A DNA stretch of 64,000 nucleotides from Streptomyces xanthochromogenes (GCF_014650455.1 NZ_BMUZ01000015.1:194257-258256); one strand, 5' to 3'; counted from the stretch's first letter, positions 34,294-43,870 are shown. Translations and numbers: made by a program. Notes: generated from the sequence alone by a model not told the origin.

Positions 34294-36009
34294 ATGACCC
34301 AAGCCACGGGCTTCACGCAGGCACTGGCGGCCCGGTTCGCCGACAGGGCCGCACGGACCGCCCTGCTCTGCCTCGACGGTGACGGCAACGCCGAAGGGCA
34401 CACCTACGGGGAACTCGACGCACGGGCCCGGGCCGTGGCGGCCGCGCTGCTGCGCCGCCGCACGGCCGGCCGGCCCGTCCTCATCTCCATGGACGAGGGA
34501 CCGGCCGCCGTCACCGCGCTGGTGGGCTGCCTGTACGCGGGTGCCGTCGCCGTTCCCGTACCGCCCCCGGACACCTCACGGGCCGCGGCCGAGCGCACCG
34601 CGGCCATCGCCGCCGAGACCGACGCCGCCGTCATGCTCACCGAGTCCGCCCACGCCGGCGAACTCTCCCGGCGCCTCGCGGACGCCGGGCGCTCCTCCGT
34701 CGTGTGCCTGGCCGTCGACTGCCTCCCGGACGACGGCGCCGACTGGCACCCGCCCGCCCCGGACGGCGCCGACACCGCGCTGCTCCAGTACACCTCCGGG
34801 TCCACCGCCGCCCCCCGCGGCGTCCAGGTCACCCACGCCAACCTCCTCGCCACCATGGAGAGCCTGCGCGCCGCGCTCGGCACCGACGAGAGCGCCCGCA
34901 TCGGCGGCTGGCTCCCGCTCCACCACGACCTGGGCCTGATCGGCCAGCTCCTGCACCCGCTCTGGCTCGGCGCCACAGCCGTCCTGATGCCCGGACGCCG
35001 CTTCGCCGCCGACCCGTTGAGCTGGCTGCGCGAGGTGGCCCGGCACCGCGTCACCGTCACCGCGGCCCCCGACTCCGCGTACGCCAGGTGCCTGGCCGAT
35101 GCCACCGACGAGGATCTCGCGAGCCTCGACCTGAGCGCGCTGACCACCGCCGTCAACGCCTCCGAACCGGTCTCCGCCGTCACCCTCACCGCCTTCGCCC
35201 ACCGCTTCGCGGCCGCCGGGCTGAGACCCGGCGCGCTCGCCGCCGGATACGGGCTCGCCGAGGCCACCCTCCTGGTCAGCCTCGCCGACCGGCTGCCGCC
35301 CGCCCCGGCCACCGTCTCCGCCGAAGCCCTGGAGCGCGGCGAGCTGACGCCCCCGGTGCCGGGCCACCCGGTACGCACCCTGGCCGGCTGCGGAACCGCC
35401 CGCGGCGTCACCGTACGCATCGTCGACCCGCGCAGCTCCGCCGTGCTGCCCGAGGGGGCGGTCGGTGAGATCTGGGTGCGCGGCGACGCCGTCGCCGACG
35501 GCTATTGGCGCCGTCCCCTGGAGACCGCCGCCGCCTTCGGGCACGCCACCGCCTCCGGCGAGTACGGCTTCCTGCGCACCGGCGACCTCGGCGCGCTCCG
35601 CGACGGAGAGCTGTACCTCACCGGCCGCATCAAGGACGCCCTCCTCGTCGACGGCCGCACCCTGCACCCGCAGGAGGCCGAGCGCCAACTCGCCCGATCC
35701 GGCGCGCCGTTCGGCTCCGCCGTGGTGCTCTCCGCGCCCGCCGAGCACGAACAGATCGTCGCCATCCAGGAGATCCGCGGCGCCGGCTGGAGCCACGGCC
35801 AGCTCGCCGACCTCGCCGAGCGGGTGCGCGGCTGCCTGCACGCGGAGTTCGGCGCGTCCCTCGGCGGGGTGCTCCTGGTCCGCCCCGGCACCGTGCGCCG
35901 CACCACCAGCGGCAAGGTCCGCCGCTCGCTCATGCGCGAGCTCTATCTGCGGGGCGAACTACGCCCGCTGTACGCCTCGGCGCCGCCGTACGCCGCGGAA
36001 GGAGGCTGA
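34294..36009 (+). CDS. Fatty acyl-AMP ligase (FAAL)
   Basis: A 571-residue adenylate-forming enzyme with LLQYTSGSTAAPRGVQVTH (about residue 165) and PLHHDLGLIGQLL, which is typical of FAALs rather than acyl-CoA ligases. FLRTGDLGAL, GRIKDALLVDGRTLHPQEAE and the C-terminal SGKVRRSLMREL follow. FAALs activate fatty acids as acyl-AMP and load them directly onto a carrier protein. No carrier protein is encoded beside it, so it may use the cluster ACP, the NRPS carrier domain or one beyond the window. The ATG at 34294 follows AGCAGAGG. It is co-oriented and nearly contiguous with the flavoprotein and PPTase genes. Confidence 0.9.
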   Translation: MTQATGFTQALAARFADRAARTALLCLDGDGNAEGHTYGELDARARAVAAALLRRRTAGRPVLISMDEGPAAVTALVGCLYAGAVAVPVPPPDTSRAAAERTAAIAAETDAAVMLTESAHAGELSRRLADAGRSSVVCLAVDCLPDDGADWHPPAPDGADTALLQYTSGSTAAPRGVQVTHANLLATMESLRAALGTDESARIGGWLPLHHDLGLIGQLLHPLWLGATAVLMPGRRFAADPLSWLREVARHRVTVTAAPDSAYARCLADATDEDLASLDLSALTTAVNASEPVSAVTLTAFAHRFAAAGLRPGALAAGYGLAEATLLVSLADRLPPAPATVSAEALERGELTPPVPGHPVRTLAGCGTARGVTVRIVDPRSSAVLPEGAVGEIWVRGDAVADGYWRRPLETAAAFGHATASGEYGFLRTGDLGALRDGELYLTGRIKDALLVDGRTLHPQEAERQLARSGAPFGSAVVLSAPAEHEQIVAIQEIRGAGWSHGQLADLAERVRGCLHAEFGASLGGVLLVRPGTVRRTTSGKVRRSLMRELYLRGELRPLYASAPPYAAEGG

Positions 36010-36013
36010 GTCC

Positions 36014-37747
36014 ATGACCGAGACCGCCGTCCGGGTCGCCGACCCGGACGTACGCCGGCGCGCCGAGCGACTCGAATTCCGCTTCGGCGACCCCTGCGAC
36101 CCGGCCAACCCGCTCGGCTTCCGCGCCCTGCTCGCCGCCGACGGCTCTAGCGAACTCCTGTCGGCGGCCGAGGAGTTGCTCGACGAGGAGGGCTTCGGCG
36201 CCGAGCTGGTGCCGGTCGCGCTCGGCGGCCGGCTGCGCGACGCCGACCAGCTGATGCGGATGCTGCGCCCGGTCTTCCGGCGCGATGTCGCCCTCGCCTT
36301 CGGCTACGGCATCACCTCGCTGTTCGCGGCCGCCCCGGTGTTCGCCGCCGGATCGCCCCGGCAGCGCGAGAGCGTCGCGAAGCTCCTGGTGGCGGGCGGC
36401 CGCGCGGCCATCGTGCACCGCTCGCTCGCCCACGGCACCGCCATGCTGCGCGGCGAACTCACCGCCATGGAGTACTCCGGCGGCTTCGTCCTGGACGGCC
36501 GCAAGGACGTCGTCATCAACGCCGAACGCGCGGGTGCCGTCGTCGCCTACGTCCGCACCGACCCCGCGCCGGGGCCCGCCTCGCACTCGGTGTTCCTGCT
36601 CGACCCCGCCCAACTGCCCGACGACGGCGTGCGGTTGCTCAAGCGGCAGCCCACCACCGGCATGCGTGGCTGCCGCTTCGCCGGTTACGAGTTCGACGAG
36701 TGCGAGGTGCCCGGGGACGCGCTGGTCGGTGAACTCGGCGCGGGCGTACGGCTCGCGCTGCGCACCTTCCAGCTCAACCGCACCCTGATCACCGGCGCCG
36801 TCATCGCCTCCGTGGACACCGTGCTGCGCGCCGCCGTACGGGCAGCCCTCGCCGGCGAGACCCTCGGCCGGCGTCAACGCGGCGTCCTGGCAGGCGTGTT
36901 CGCCGATCTGCTGGCGGGCGACGCGATGGCCACCGCCGTGCTGCGCGCCCTGTCCCTGCTGCCCGGCGCCGCCCATCTGGCCGCGGCCGAACTCAAGTAC
37001 CTCGTACCGGATCTGCTCCGGGACGACCTGGAGGAGCTCGCCACCGTCCTCGGAGCCGGCGGCTACAGCCGCGACACCGACCAGGGCATGCTGACCAAGC
37101 TCCTGCGCGATCTGCCCGCCGCCGGACTCGGCCACGCCGGCACCGCCTCCTGCCAGGCCGTCGTCATCCCCCAACTCCCGGCCCTGGCACGGCACTTCTG
37201 GGGACGGGAGGCCGAGCCGCCCGGCGTCCTGTTCGGCGCCGCCGAGTCCGTGCCGCACCTCGACATCGGCAGCCTCGAAGTCGCGGGCGGCGGCGACTTC
37301 CTCGCCGCGTCCCTCACCGCGGTCGCCGCCCGCCTCGCCGGCTCCGTACCCGAAGGACCGTACGGCGAGGCACTCCGGACGATGGCCGCCGCCTTCCACG
37401 CCGACCTGCTCGCCCTGCGCGAGGCCTGCCTGCTCATCGAGCCCGGTGACCGGGCCGTTCTCGCGAGCCCCGCGACCGCCGCCCTCGCCGACCGGCACTC
37501 GGTGCTCTCCGCGGCCGGCGCCGCCCTGGCCCGGTGGGAGCACCACCGGCGCGGCGCCGGATTCCTCGCCGACCCCGCCTGGCTGGTGCTCGCCCTGCAC
37601 CGCTACGGGCGCAGGCTCGGCCTCACCCTTCCTCCGCTGCCGCCGGACTGCGTCGACCGGGTCGCGGAGGAGCTGCTGGCGCGCTTTCGGGCCGGCCGCA
37701 GTTTCGATCTCCACGACGCGCCTCTGGCGGAAGCAGGTACCCCATGA
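36014..37747 (+). CDS. Acyl-CoA/acyl-ACP dehydrogenase-like flavoprotein
   Basis: A 577-residue protein with the acyl-CoA dehydrogenase fold: an N-terminal helical part (LDEEGFGAELVPVALGG), a middle beta domain (YSGGFVLDGRKDVVINAERAG) and a C-terminal helical domain (LGAGGYSRDTDQGMLTKLLRDL). It is longer than housekeeping enzymes (~390 residues) by about 150 C-terminal residues. Beside a FAAL it may desaturate the carrier-bound acyl chain, as dehydrogenases do in lipopeptide pathways. The usual catalytic Glu could not be placed with certainty. The start is 4 bp after the FAAL stop, and the end overlaps the PPTase start (ATGA). Confidence 0.82.
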   Translation: MTETAVRVADPDVRRRAERLEFRFGDPCDPANPLGFRALLAADGSSELLSAAEELLDEEGFGAELVPVALGGRLRDADQLMRMLRPVFRRDVALAFGYGITSLFAAAPVFAAGSPRQRESVAKLLVAGGRAAIVHRSLAHGTAMLRGELTAMEYSGGFVLDGRKDVVINAERAGAVVAYVRTDPAPGPASHSVFLLDPAQLPDDGVRLLKRQPTTGMRGCRFAGYEFDECEVPGDALVGELGAGVRLALRTFQLNRTLITGAVIASVDTVLRAAVRAALAGETLGRRQRGVLAGVFADLLAGDAMATAVLRALSLLPGAAHLAAAELKYLVPDLLRDDLEELATVLGAGGYSRDTDQGMLTKLLRDLPAAGLGHAGTASCQAVVIPQLPALARHFWGREAEPPGVLFGAAESVPHLDIGSLEVAGGGDFLAASLTAVAARLAGSVPEGPYGEALRTMAAAFHADLLALREACLLIEPGDRAVLASPATAALADRHSVLSAAGAALARWEHHRRGAGFLADPAWLVLALHRYGRRLGLTLPPLPPDCVDRVAEELLARFRAGRSFDLHDAPLAEAGTP

Positions 37748-38580
37748 GCCCCCTCAAGAGGACGGGCATCGCCGAACCCCTTCTGATGCCGGGACCCGAC
37801 AGCCCATGGAGCCGGGTGCGGCAGTCCATGGCGTGGCACGGCCATGTCGTGGTGCACGCGAGCTGGCGGGACTGGCTGCCGGCGGCCATCGCCGACCCCC
37901 AGCTGCGCCCACTGCTCGGCGCCCGCGACTGGCAACGGCTCAACAACCTCGCCGACCCCGAGGCCCGCGACCGCTTCGCCGCGTCCCGGCTCCTGGTGAA
38001 GTACACCGCCGGCGCCGCCCTGCAGACCCCGCCCGAGACCGTCGAGCTCGCCTCCAAGGCGGGCGGGCGCCCCTATCTGCGCGGCTGCGACCAGATCGAG
38101 GTCAGCCTCAGCCACACCCGGGACCTCCTGGTGGTCGGCCTCAACCGGCGCGGCCGGGTTGGCGTCGACACCGAGCTCGCCGACCGCCGCATCCAGTACT
38201 CCGCCGTCCAGCGCCATCTGTGCACCCCCGCCGAGCGACGCTGGCTCGGCGCGCTCGACGAGGCCGAGCAGCAGCGCCGCCTGGTGCGGACCTGGACCCT
38301 GAAGGAGGCGTACACCAAGGCGCTCGGGCAGGGCATGCGGATGGGCTTCACCCAGTTCGGCTTCGACGCCGAGGCCGCGACCCTGCTCACCCCGCAGGGC
38401 GAGCCCGCCTCGCACGGCGAGTGGGCCTTCGCCACCTTCGAGCTCGACGGCGGCTATCTGGTGGGGGTGGCCTGCCACGACGCGGGGCTGCGCGACGAGG
38501 GCGACACCGCGGTGTCCACCATGCTCGACGAGGGCTTCCTCGGCGAGGTCGTCGACCTGGTCGGCCGCGTACCGCACTGA
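37744..38580 (+). CDS. Sfp-type 4'-phosphopantetheinyl transferase
   Basis: A 278-residue PPTase with the Mg/CoA motifs RVGVDTELADRR (about residue 139) and TWTLKEAYTKALGQGM (WxxKEA, about residue 184). It moves phosphopantetheine from CoA to the Ser of carrier proteins. The visible candidates are the PKS ACP and the NRPS PCP. The N-terminal ~45 residues are longer than in minimal Sfp proteins. The ATG at 37744 overlaps the dehydrogenase-like gene by ATGA. It is the last accessory gene before the ribosomal protein gene, separated by a perfect terminator. Confidence 0.93.
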   Translation: MSPLKRTGIAEPLLMPGPDSPWSRVRQSMAWHGHVVVHASWRDWLPAAIADPQLRPLLGARDWQRLNNLADPEARDRFAASRLLVKYTAGAALQTPPETVELASKAGGRPYLRGCDQIEVSLSHTRDLLVVGLNRRGRVGVDTELADRRIQYSAVQRHLCTPAERRWLGALDEAEQQRRLVRTWTLKEAYTKALGQGMRMGFTQFGFDAEAATLLTPQGEPASHGEWAFATFELDGGYLVGVACHDAGLRDEGDTAVSTMLDEGFLGEVVDLVGRVPH

Positions 38581-38611
38581 GCGCGTGCGGTACGGCCGCG
38601 CGCGGACAGCA

Positions 38612-38656
38612 CGAAGGCCCCGTTCCGTCCTGGGGAAGGACGGAACGGGGCCTTCG
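38612..38656. terminator. Perfect 19-bp bidirectional terminator
   Basis: CGAAGGCCCCGTTCCGTCC (38612-38630) and its exact complement (38638-38656) enclose a 7-base loop. It follows the PPTase gene and faces the end of rpsT. It marks the border between accessory and core DNA. Confidence 0.9.
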
Positions 38657-38784
38657 CGTTACTTTTGGCTAGCGCCGCGCCCGCGTGGCGAACGCGTCCG
38701 CGCGCGGCACTGGGGTGCCGTCGGGGAGCGGTAGAGGGGCCGCTTGGTCCCGTCGGGCGGGTCGATCAGATGAAGCGGGGTGTT

Positions 38785-39051
38785 TCAGCCCTGGAGGCCG
38801 GCCACCTTGTGCGCCAGCGCCGACTTCTTGTTGGCGGCGGCGTTCTTGTGGATGACACCCTTCGAGACAGCCTTGTCGAGCTGACGCGAAGCGGCGCGGG
38901 TCGCGGCCGTGGCCTTCTCGACGTCGCCGGCGGCGACAGCCTCGTTGGCCTTGCGGATGAAGGTGCGCAGGGAGGACTTGACGGACTTGTTGCGCAGGCG
39001 CGCCTTCTCGTTCGTCTTGTTCCGCTTGATCTGGGACTTGATGTTCGCCAC
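38785..39051 (-). CDS. rpsT: 30S ribosomal protein S20
   Basis: An 88-residue basic protein, (V)ANIKSQIKRNKTNEKAR, is the conserved N-terminus of bacterial S20. The rest is Lys/Arg/Ala-rich helix (KNAAANKKSALAHKV). It binds 16S rRNA early in 30S assembly. The GTG at 39051 gives the family-correct start, and a longer upstream frame is not conserved. It is divergent from lepA. Confidence 0.97.
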   Translation of the reverse strand: MANIKSQIKRNKTNEKARLRNKSVKSSLRTFIRKANEAVAAGDVEKATAATRAASRQLDKAVSKGVIHKNAAANKKSALAHKVAGLQG

Positions 39052-39277
39052 GAAAGAGCCTTTGCAGGTTCGATGATTCGATCTTAGGTCGGCCCCGCCG
39101 CCACAAGGGTGACGAGACACAGCTGTCCACGTTACCAGCCGCCCCCCGACCGGCCCAAACCGGGCGCAGGCCCGCAGGCGTGGGACGATAGGGGCTGCTA
39201 CTTACGTATCGAACCGTCGTCGACCCGAGACGAGGCGCCGCGATCAGACCCGCGGGCCTCAAGAATCAGGACCCTGC

Positions 39278-41143
39278 GTGCCCGCGACTCCTCCCAACGT
39301 GCCCGAGCCGAGCCGTACCGACCCGGCGCTGATCCGCAACTTCTGCATCATCGCCCACATCGACCACGGCAAGTCGACCCTTGCCGACCGGATGCTCCAG
39401 CTGACCGGTGTGGTCGACCAGCGGCAGATGCGTGCCCAGTACCTCGACCGCATGGACATCGAGCGCGAGCGCGGCATCACGATCAAGTCCCAGGCGGTCC
39501 GTCTGCCGTGGGCCCCCAGCGACGGCCCCGGCCAGGGCCGGGCCCACATCCTGAACATGATCGACACCCCGGGCCACGTGGACTTCACGTACGAGGTGTC
39601 GCGCTCGCTCGCCGCCTGCGAGGGCACCGTCCTGCTCGTCGACGCCGCCCAGGGCATCGAGGCGCAGACGCTGGCCAACCTGTACCTGGCCATGGAGAAC
39701 GACCTCACCATCGTTCCCGTCCTCAACAAGATCGACCTGCCGGCCGCACAGCCCGAGAAGTTCTCCGAGGAGCTCGCCAACCTCATCGGCTGCCAGCCCG
39801 AGGACGTGCTCAAGGTCTCGGCGAAGACCGGCGTGGGCGTGGACGCGCTCCTGGACCGCGTGGTCCGCGACGTGCCCGCCCCGGTCGGCATCGCCGACGC
39901 GCCCGCCCGCGCGATGATCTTCGACTCGGTGTACGACTCCTACCGCGGTGTCGTCACCTATGTCCGCGTGGTCGACGGCCAGCTCAACAAGCGCGAGCGC
40001 ATCCGCATGATGTCGACCGGCGCCACCCACGAGCTGCTTGAGATCGGCGTCTCGTCCCCCGAGATGACCCCGGCCGACGGCATCGGCGTCGGCGAGGTGG
40101 GCTACATCATCACCGGCGTGAAGGACGTCCGTCAGTCCAAGGTCGGTGACACCATCACCAGCCTGCACAACGGCGCCACCGAAGCCCTCGGCGGCTACAA
40201 GGACCCGAAGCCGATGGTCTTCTCGGGTCTGTATCCGCTGGACGGCTCGGACTACCCGGACCTGCGCGAGGCCCTGGACAAGCTCCAGCTCAACGACGCC
40301 GCCCTGGTGTACGAGCCGGAGACCTCCGCGGCCCTCGGCTTCGGCTTCCGCGTCGGCTTCCTCGGCCTGCTGCACCTCGACGTGATCCGCGAGCGCCTGG
40401 AGCGCGAGTTCAACCTCGACCTCATCGCGACCGCGCCCAACGTGGTCTACCGGGTCGTCCTGGAGGACGGCAAGGAGGTCACCGTCACCAACCCGAGCGA
40501 GTTCCCCGAGGGCAAGATCTCGGACGTGTACGAGCCGGTCGTGCGGGCCACGATCCTCGCCCCGTCGGAGTTCATCGGCTCGATCATGGAGCTGTGCCAG
40601 ACCCGCCGCGGCACCCTGCTCGGCATGGACTACCTCTCCGAGGACCGGGTCGAGATCCGCTACACGCTGCCGCTCGCGGAGATCGTCTTCGACTTCTTCG
40701 ACCAGCTGAAGTCCAAGACCCGCGGCTACGCCTCCCTCGACTACGAGCCCACCGGCGAGCAGGCCGCCAGCCTGGTCAAGGTCGACATCCTGCTGCACGG
40801 CGACAAGGTCGACGCCTTCTCGGCGGTCTGCCACAAGGACGCCGCCTACGCCTACGGCGTGCGCCTGGTCGCCAAGCTGCGCGAGCTCATCCCGCGCCAG
40901 GCCTTCGAGGTGCCCGTCCAGGCCGCGATCGGCTCCCGGGTCATCGCCCGCGAGACGATCCGCGCCATCCGCAAGGACGTCCTCGCCAAGTGCTACGGCG
41001 GTGACATCTCGCGTAAGCGCAAGCTGCTCGAGAAGCAGAAGGAGGGCAAGAAGCGGATGAAGATGGTGGGCTCGGTCGAGGTCCCCCAGGAGGCCTTCAT
41101 CGCGGTGCTCTCCAGCGACGAGTCGGGCGGCAAGAAGAAGTAG
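39278..41143 (+). CDS. lepA: Elongation factor 4 (LepA)
   Basis: A 621-residue translational GTPase. G1 is AHIDHGKST (about residue 26), then RGITIKSQ, DTPGHVDF and NKIDLP. The LepA-specific C-terminal part ends ISRKRKLLEKQKEGKKRMK. It back-translocates stalled ribosomes and aids initiation. The start is GTG 39278. It is divergent from rpsT, the arrangement usual in streptomycetes, and is followed by a terminator. Confidence 0.98.
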   Translation: MPATPPNVPEPSRTDPALIRNFCIIAHIDHGKSTLADRMLQLTGVVDQRQMRAQYLDRMDIERERGITIKSQAVRLPWAPSDGPGQGRAHILNMIDTPGHVDFTYEVSRSLAACEGTVLLVDAAQGIEAQTLANLYLAMENDLTIVPVLNKIDLPAAQPEKFSEELANLIGCQPEDVLKVSAKTGVGVDALLDRVVRDVPAPVGIADAPARAMIFDSVYDSYRGVVTYVRVVDGQLNKRERIRMMSTGATHELLEIGVSSPEMTPADGIGVGEVGYIITGVKDVRQSKVGDTITSLHNGATEALGGYKDPKPMVFSGLYPLDGSDYPDLREALDKLQLNDAALVYEPETSAALGFGFRVGFLGLLHLDVIRERLEREFNLDLIATAPNVVYRVVLEDGKEVTVTNPSEFPEGKISDVYEPVVRATILAPSEFIGSIMELCQTRRGTLLGMDYLSEDRVEIRYTLPLAEIVFDFFDQLKSKTRGYASLDYEPTGEQAASLVKVDILLHGDKVDAFSAVCHKDAAYAYGVRLVAKLRELIPRQAFEVPVQAAIGSRVIARETIRAIRKDVLAKCYGGDISRKRKLLEKQKEGKKRMKMVGSVEVPQEAFIAVLSSDESGGKKK

Positions 41144-41180
41144 TACGCCCGCGATCACCGGCCCTTCGCACCACCGCCAC

Positions 41181-41214
41181 AACGGACCCCCGCGCCTTCG
41201 CACGGGGGTCCGTT
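41181..41214 (+). terminator. Terminator after lepA
   Basis: A perfect 12-bp stem, AACGGACCCCCG with its complement, has a 10-base loop. It lies 38 bp after the lepA stop. Confidence 0.85.
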
Positions 41215-41378
41215 CGTTATGAAACCACCCTCCGTTGCCCCTTACGCGCCGGGCGGCGGCGCCTTACTCTGATCACGGCCCGATGGTTACTCGCCAGTTA
41301 ACAAGGGTCGGACAGCCAGAGCACTCGAACAACAAAACCAGTCGCGCAGCCTTGCCGCAGGCCAGCCCGGAGGACGTC

Positions 41379-43262
41379 GTGAGCGACACACAGACCTTGA
41401 TCGAGAACCGGCCGCCGTCCGTGGCGACCCTCTTCGTCCAGCGCGTGGACGCCACGCCGGACGCGGAGGCCTACCGCTACCCCGTGCCGGGCAGCGCCGG
41501 GCGCCCCGACGAGTGGAAGTCGCTGAGCTGGGCCCAGGCCGCCGAGCGGGTCTACGCGATCGCCGCCGGCCTCGCCGACCTCGGAGTGCGGGCCGAGGAG
41601 CGGGTCGCGCTCGCCTCCTCCACCCGTGTCGAGTGGATCCTGGCCGACCTCGGGGTGATGTGCGCCGGGGCCGCCACGACCACGATCTACCCCTCCACCA
41701 ACGCCGAGGAGTCGGCGTTCATCCTGGCCGACTCCGAGAGCCGGGTACTGATCGCCGAGGACGCGGCCCAGCTGGCCAAGGCCCGCGAGCGCCGCGCCGA
41801 GCTGCCGGAGCTGAGGCACGTCGTCGTCATCGACCCGGCCGGCGCCGAGCCCGCCGAGGGCGACCCGGAGGGCTGGGTGCTCAGCCTCGCCGACCTGGAG
41901 GCGCGCGGCGCGGCCCACCTGGAGAAGAACCCGGAGGCGGTCAAGGAGCGGATCGCGGCCATCACCGCCGACCAGCTCGCCACCCTCATCTACACCTCCG
42001 GCACCACCGGCCGCCCCAAGGGCGTGCGGCTGCCGCACGACAACTGGTCGTACATGGCCCGGGCCACCGTGGCGACCGGTCTCATCACCGCCGACGACGT
42101 CCAGTACCTGTGGCTGCCGCTCGCCCACGTCTTCGGCAAGGTGCTGACCTCCGGCCAGATCGAGGTCGGGCACGTCACGGCGGTCGACGGCCGGATCGAC
42201 AAGATCATCGAGAATCTGCCGGTGGTCCAGCCGACCTACATGGCGGCCGTGCCCCGCATCTTCGAGAAGGTCTACAACGGCGTCGCGAGCAAGGCCCGCG
42301 AGGGCGGCGGCGCCAAGTACAAGATCTTCCAGTGGGCGGCCGGGGTGGCCCGCGAGTACGCGAAGGTCAGCCAGGACAATTTCCGCCGCACCGGCCGGAC
42401 CGGCGCGCCCTTCGCCCTGTCGGCCAAGCACAAGGTGGCCGACGCCCTCGTCTACAGCAAGATCCGGGAGGCGTTCGGCGGACGGCTGCGGGCCTGTGTC
42501 TCCGGCTCGGCCGCGCTCGCGCCCGAGATCGGCTTCTTCTTCGCCGGCGCCGGCATCCACATCCTGGAGGGCTACGGCCTCACCGAGTCCTCGGCCGCCT
42601 CCTTCGTCAACCCGGGCGAGGCCTACCGCACCGGCACCGTCGGCAAGCCGCTGCCCGGCACCGAGGTGCGGATCGCGGACGACGGCGAGATCCTGCTGCG
42701 CGGCCCCGGCATCATGGAGGGCTACCACCGGCTGCCCGAGAAGACCGCCGAGGTCCTGGAGTCCGACGGCTGGTTCCACACCGGTGACATCGGCGAGCTG
42801 TCCGCGGACGGCTATCTGCGCATCACCGACCGCAAGAAGGACCTCATCAAGACCTCCGGCGGCAAGTACATCGCGCCCGCCGAGGTCGAGGGCCAGTTCA
42901 AGGCCGTCTGCCCGTTCGTCTCCAACATCCTGGTGCACGGCGCCGACCGGAACTTCTGCACCGCGCTGATCTCGCTCGACGAGCCCACCATCCTCGGCTG
43001 GGCCGAGGAGCAGGGCATCAAGGGCGACTACGCCGACGTCGTCGCCGCCCCGCAGACACTGGAGTTGGTCGACGGCTACGTCAAGCGCCTCAACGAAGGC
43101 CTCCAGCGCTGGCAGACGATCAAGAAGTTCCGGCTGCTTCCCCGCGATCTCGACATCGAGCACGGCGAGTTGACGCCCAGCCTCAAGCTGAAGCGCCCGG
43201 TCGTGGAGCGCGAGTACCGGGCCCTGATCGAGGAGATGTACGCGGGCTCCCGCGAGGCCTGA
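41379..43262 (+). CDS. Long-chain fatty acid-CoA ligase (FadD-like)
   Basis: A 627-residue adenylate-forming ligase of the long AMP-dependent synthetase type. It has LIYTSGTTGRPKGVRLPHDNW (about residue 205), GYGLTESSAASFVN, WFHTGDIGEL and ITDRKKDLIKTSGGKYIAP. It activates long-chain fatty acids to acyl-CoA for lipid metabolism. GTG 41379 was chosen because GGAGG precedes it by 6 bp. The open frame extends further upstream without a ribosome site. Its position right after lepA is the usual core order, so it is probably not part of the antibiotic cluster. Confidence 0.93.
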   Translation: MSDTQTLIENRPPSVATLFVQRVDATPDAEAYRYPVPGSAGRPDEWKSLSWAQAAERVYAIAAGLADLGVRAEERVALASSTRVEWILADLGVMCAGAATTTIYPSTNAEESAFILADSESRVLIAEDAAQLAKARERRAELPELRHVVVIDPAGAEPAEGDPEGWVLSLADLEARGAAHLEKNPEAVKERIAAITADQLATLIYTSGTTGRPKGVRLPHDNWSYMARATVATGLITADDVQYLWLPLAHVFGKVLTSGQIEVGHVTAVDGRIDKIIENLPVVQPTYMAAVPRIFEKVYNGVASKAREGGGAKYKIFQWAAGVAREYAKVSQDNFRRTGRTGAPFALSAKHKVADALVYSKIREAFGGRLRACVSGSAALAPEIGFFFAGAGIHILEGYGLTESSAASFVNPGEAYRTGTVGKPLPGTEVRIADDGEILLRGPGIMEGYHRLPEKTAEVLESDGWFHTGDIGELSADGYLRITDRKKDLIKTSGGKYIAPAEVEGQFKAVCPFVSNILVHGADRNFCTALISLDEPTILGWAEEQGIKGDYADVVAAPQTLELVDGYVKRLNEGLQRWQTIKKFRLLPRDLDIEHGELTPSLKLKRPVVEREYRALIEEMYAGSREA

Positions 43263-43271
43263 GCCCGCCCG

Positions 43272-43859
43272 TCAGGGGTTGCTGCGGGCCCGCTTCAGGG
43301 CCCGCAGCGCCTCTTCGAGCCGGGCCATCTGGTGGCGCAGCTCGGCCATCTCGCTCCGCTCGCCCCGGGCCAGCTCGTCCTCGATCGCGCCGAGCCGCGC
43401 GCCGATCTCGTCGAGCTGCTCCCGGTCGCCCGCCAGCATCCACTCCAACTGCCGGTTCTTGCGGTGCAGTTCGAGGAACACCTTCACCTTGGCGCGCAGC
43501 ACCCAGGGGTCGAAGGGCTTGGTGAGGAAGTCGGCCGCTCCGGTCGCATAGCCCCGGAACGCGTAGCCGTCGTCGCCGTCGCTGCCCGTCAGGAAGATGA
43601 TCGGCACGTCCTTGGTCTGGTCGAGGCGCTTGATGTGGGAGGCCGTCTCGAAGCCGTCCATGCCGGGCATCCGCACGTCGAGCAGCACCACCGCGAATCG
43701 CCGGCGCAACAGTGCCTTCATCGCCTCCTCGCCCGAACGGGCCCGTACCAGCGGCTCGTTGAGAGATCCGAGGACGGCCTCCAGGGCGACCAGGTTGTCC
43801 TCCATGTCGTCGACGAGGAGGATGCCGGCGCCGTCGTGCGGTGGTGCCTGTGGGCTCAT
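43272..43859 (-). CDS. Response regulator with C-terminal coiled coil
   Basis: A 195-residue protein: receiver domain (ILLVDDMEDN, acceptor Asp in VVLLDVRMPGMDG, Lys in FLTKPFDPW) followed by a ~65-residue charged coiled coil (QLDEIGARLGAIEDELARGE). It has no DNA-binding domain. It starts 11 bp after the hybrid kinase gene on the same strand and is probably its phosphorelay partner or target. The end is 9 bp from the convergent ligase gene. Confidence 0.9.
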   Translation of the reverse strand: MSPQAPPHDGAGILLVDDMEDNLVALEAVLGSLNEPLVRARSGEEAMKALLRRRFAVVLLDVRMPGMDGFETASHIKRLDQTKDVPIIFLTGSDGDDGYAFRGYATGAADFLTKPFDPWVLRAKVKVFLELHRKNRQLEWMLAGDREQLDEIGARLGAIEDELARGERSEMAELRHQMARLEEALRALKRARSNP

Positions 43860-43870
43860 GCCGGGCCGCC

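Noticed and set aside
39052..39277. tRNA or small RNA in the rpsT-lepA gap
   Set aside because: No cloverleaf or T-loop consensus was seen. The gap is best explained as two divergent promoters.
39266..41203. 645-codon minus-strand frame opposite lepA
   Set aside because: Shadow of the conserved lepA coding frame; no motif.
41298..43163. 621-codon minus-strand frame opposite the FadD-like ligase
   Set aside because: The plus-strand frame has complete adenylate-forming motifs. The opposite frame is low-complexity Gly/Asp/Val-rich with no recognisable fold.
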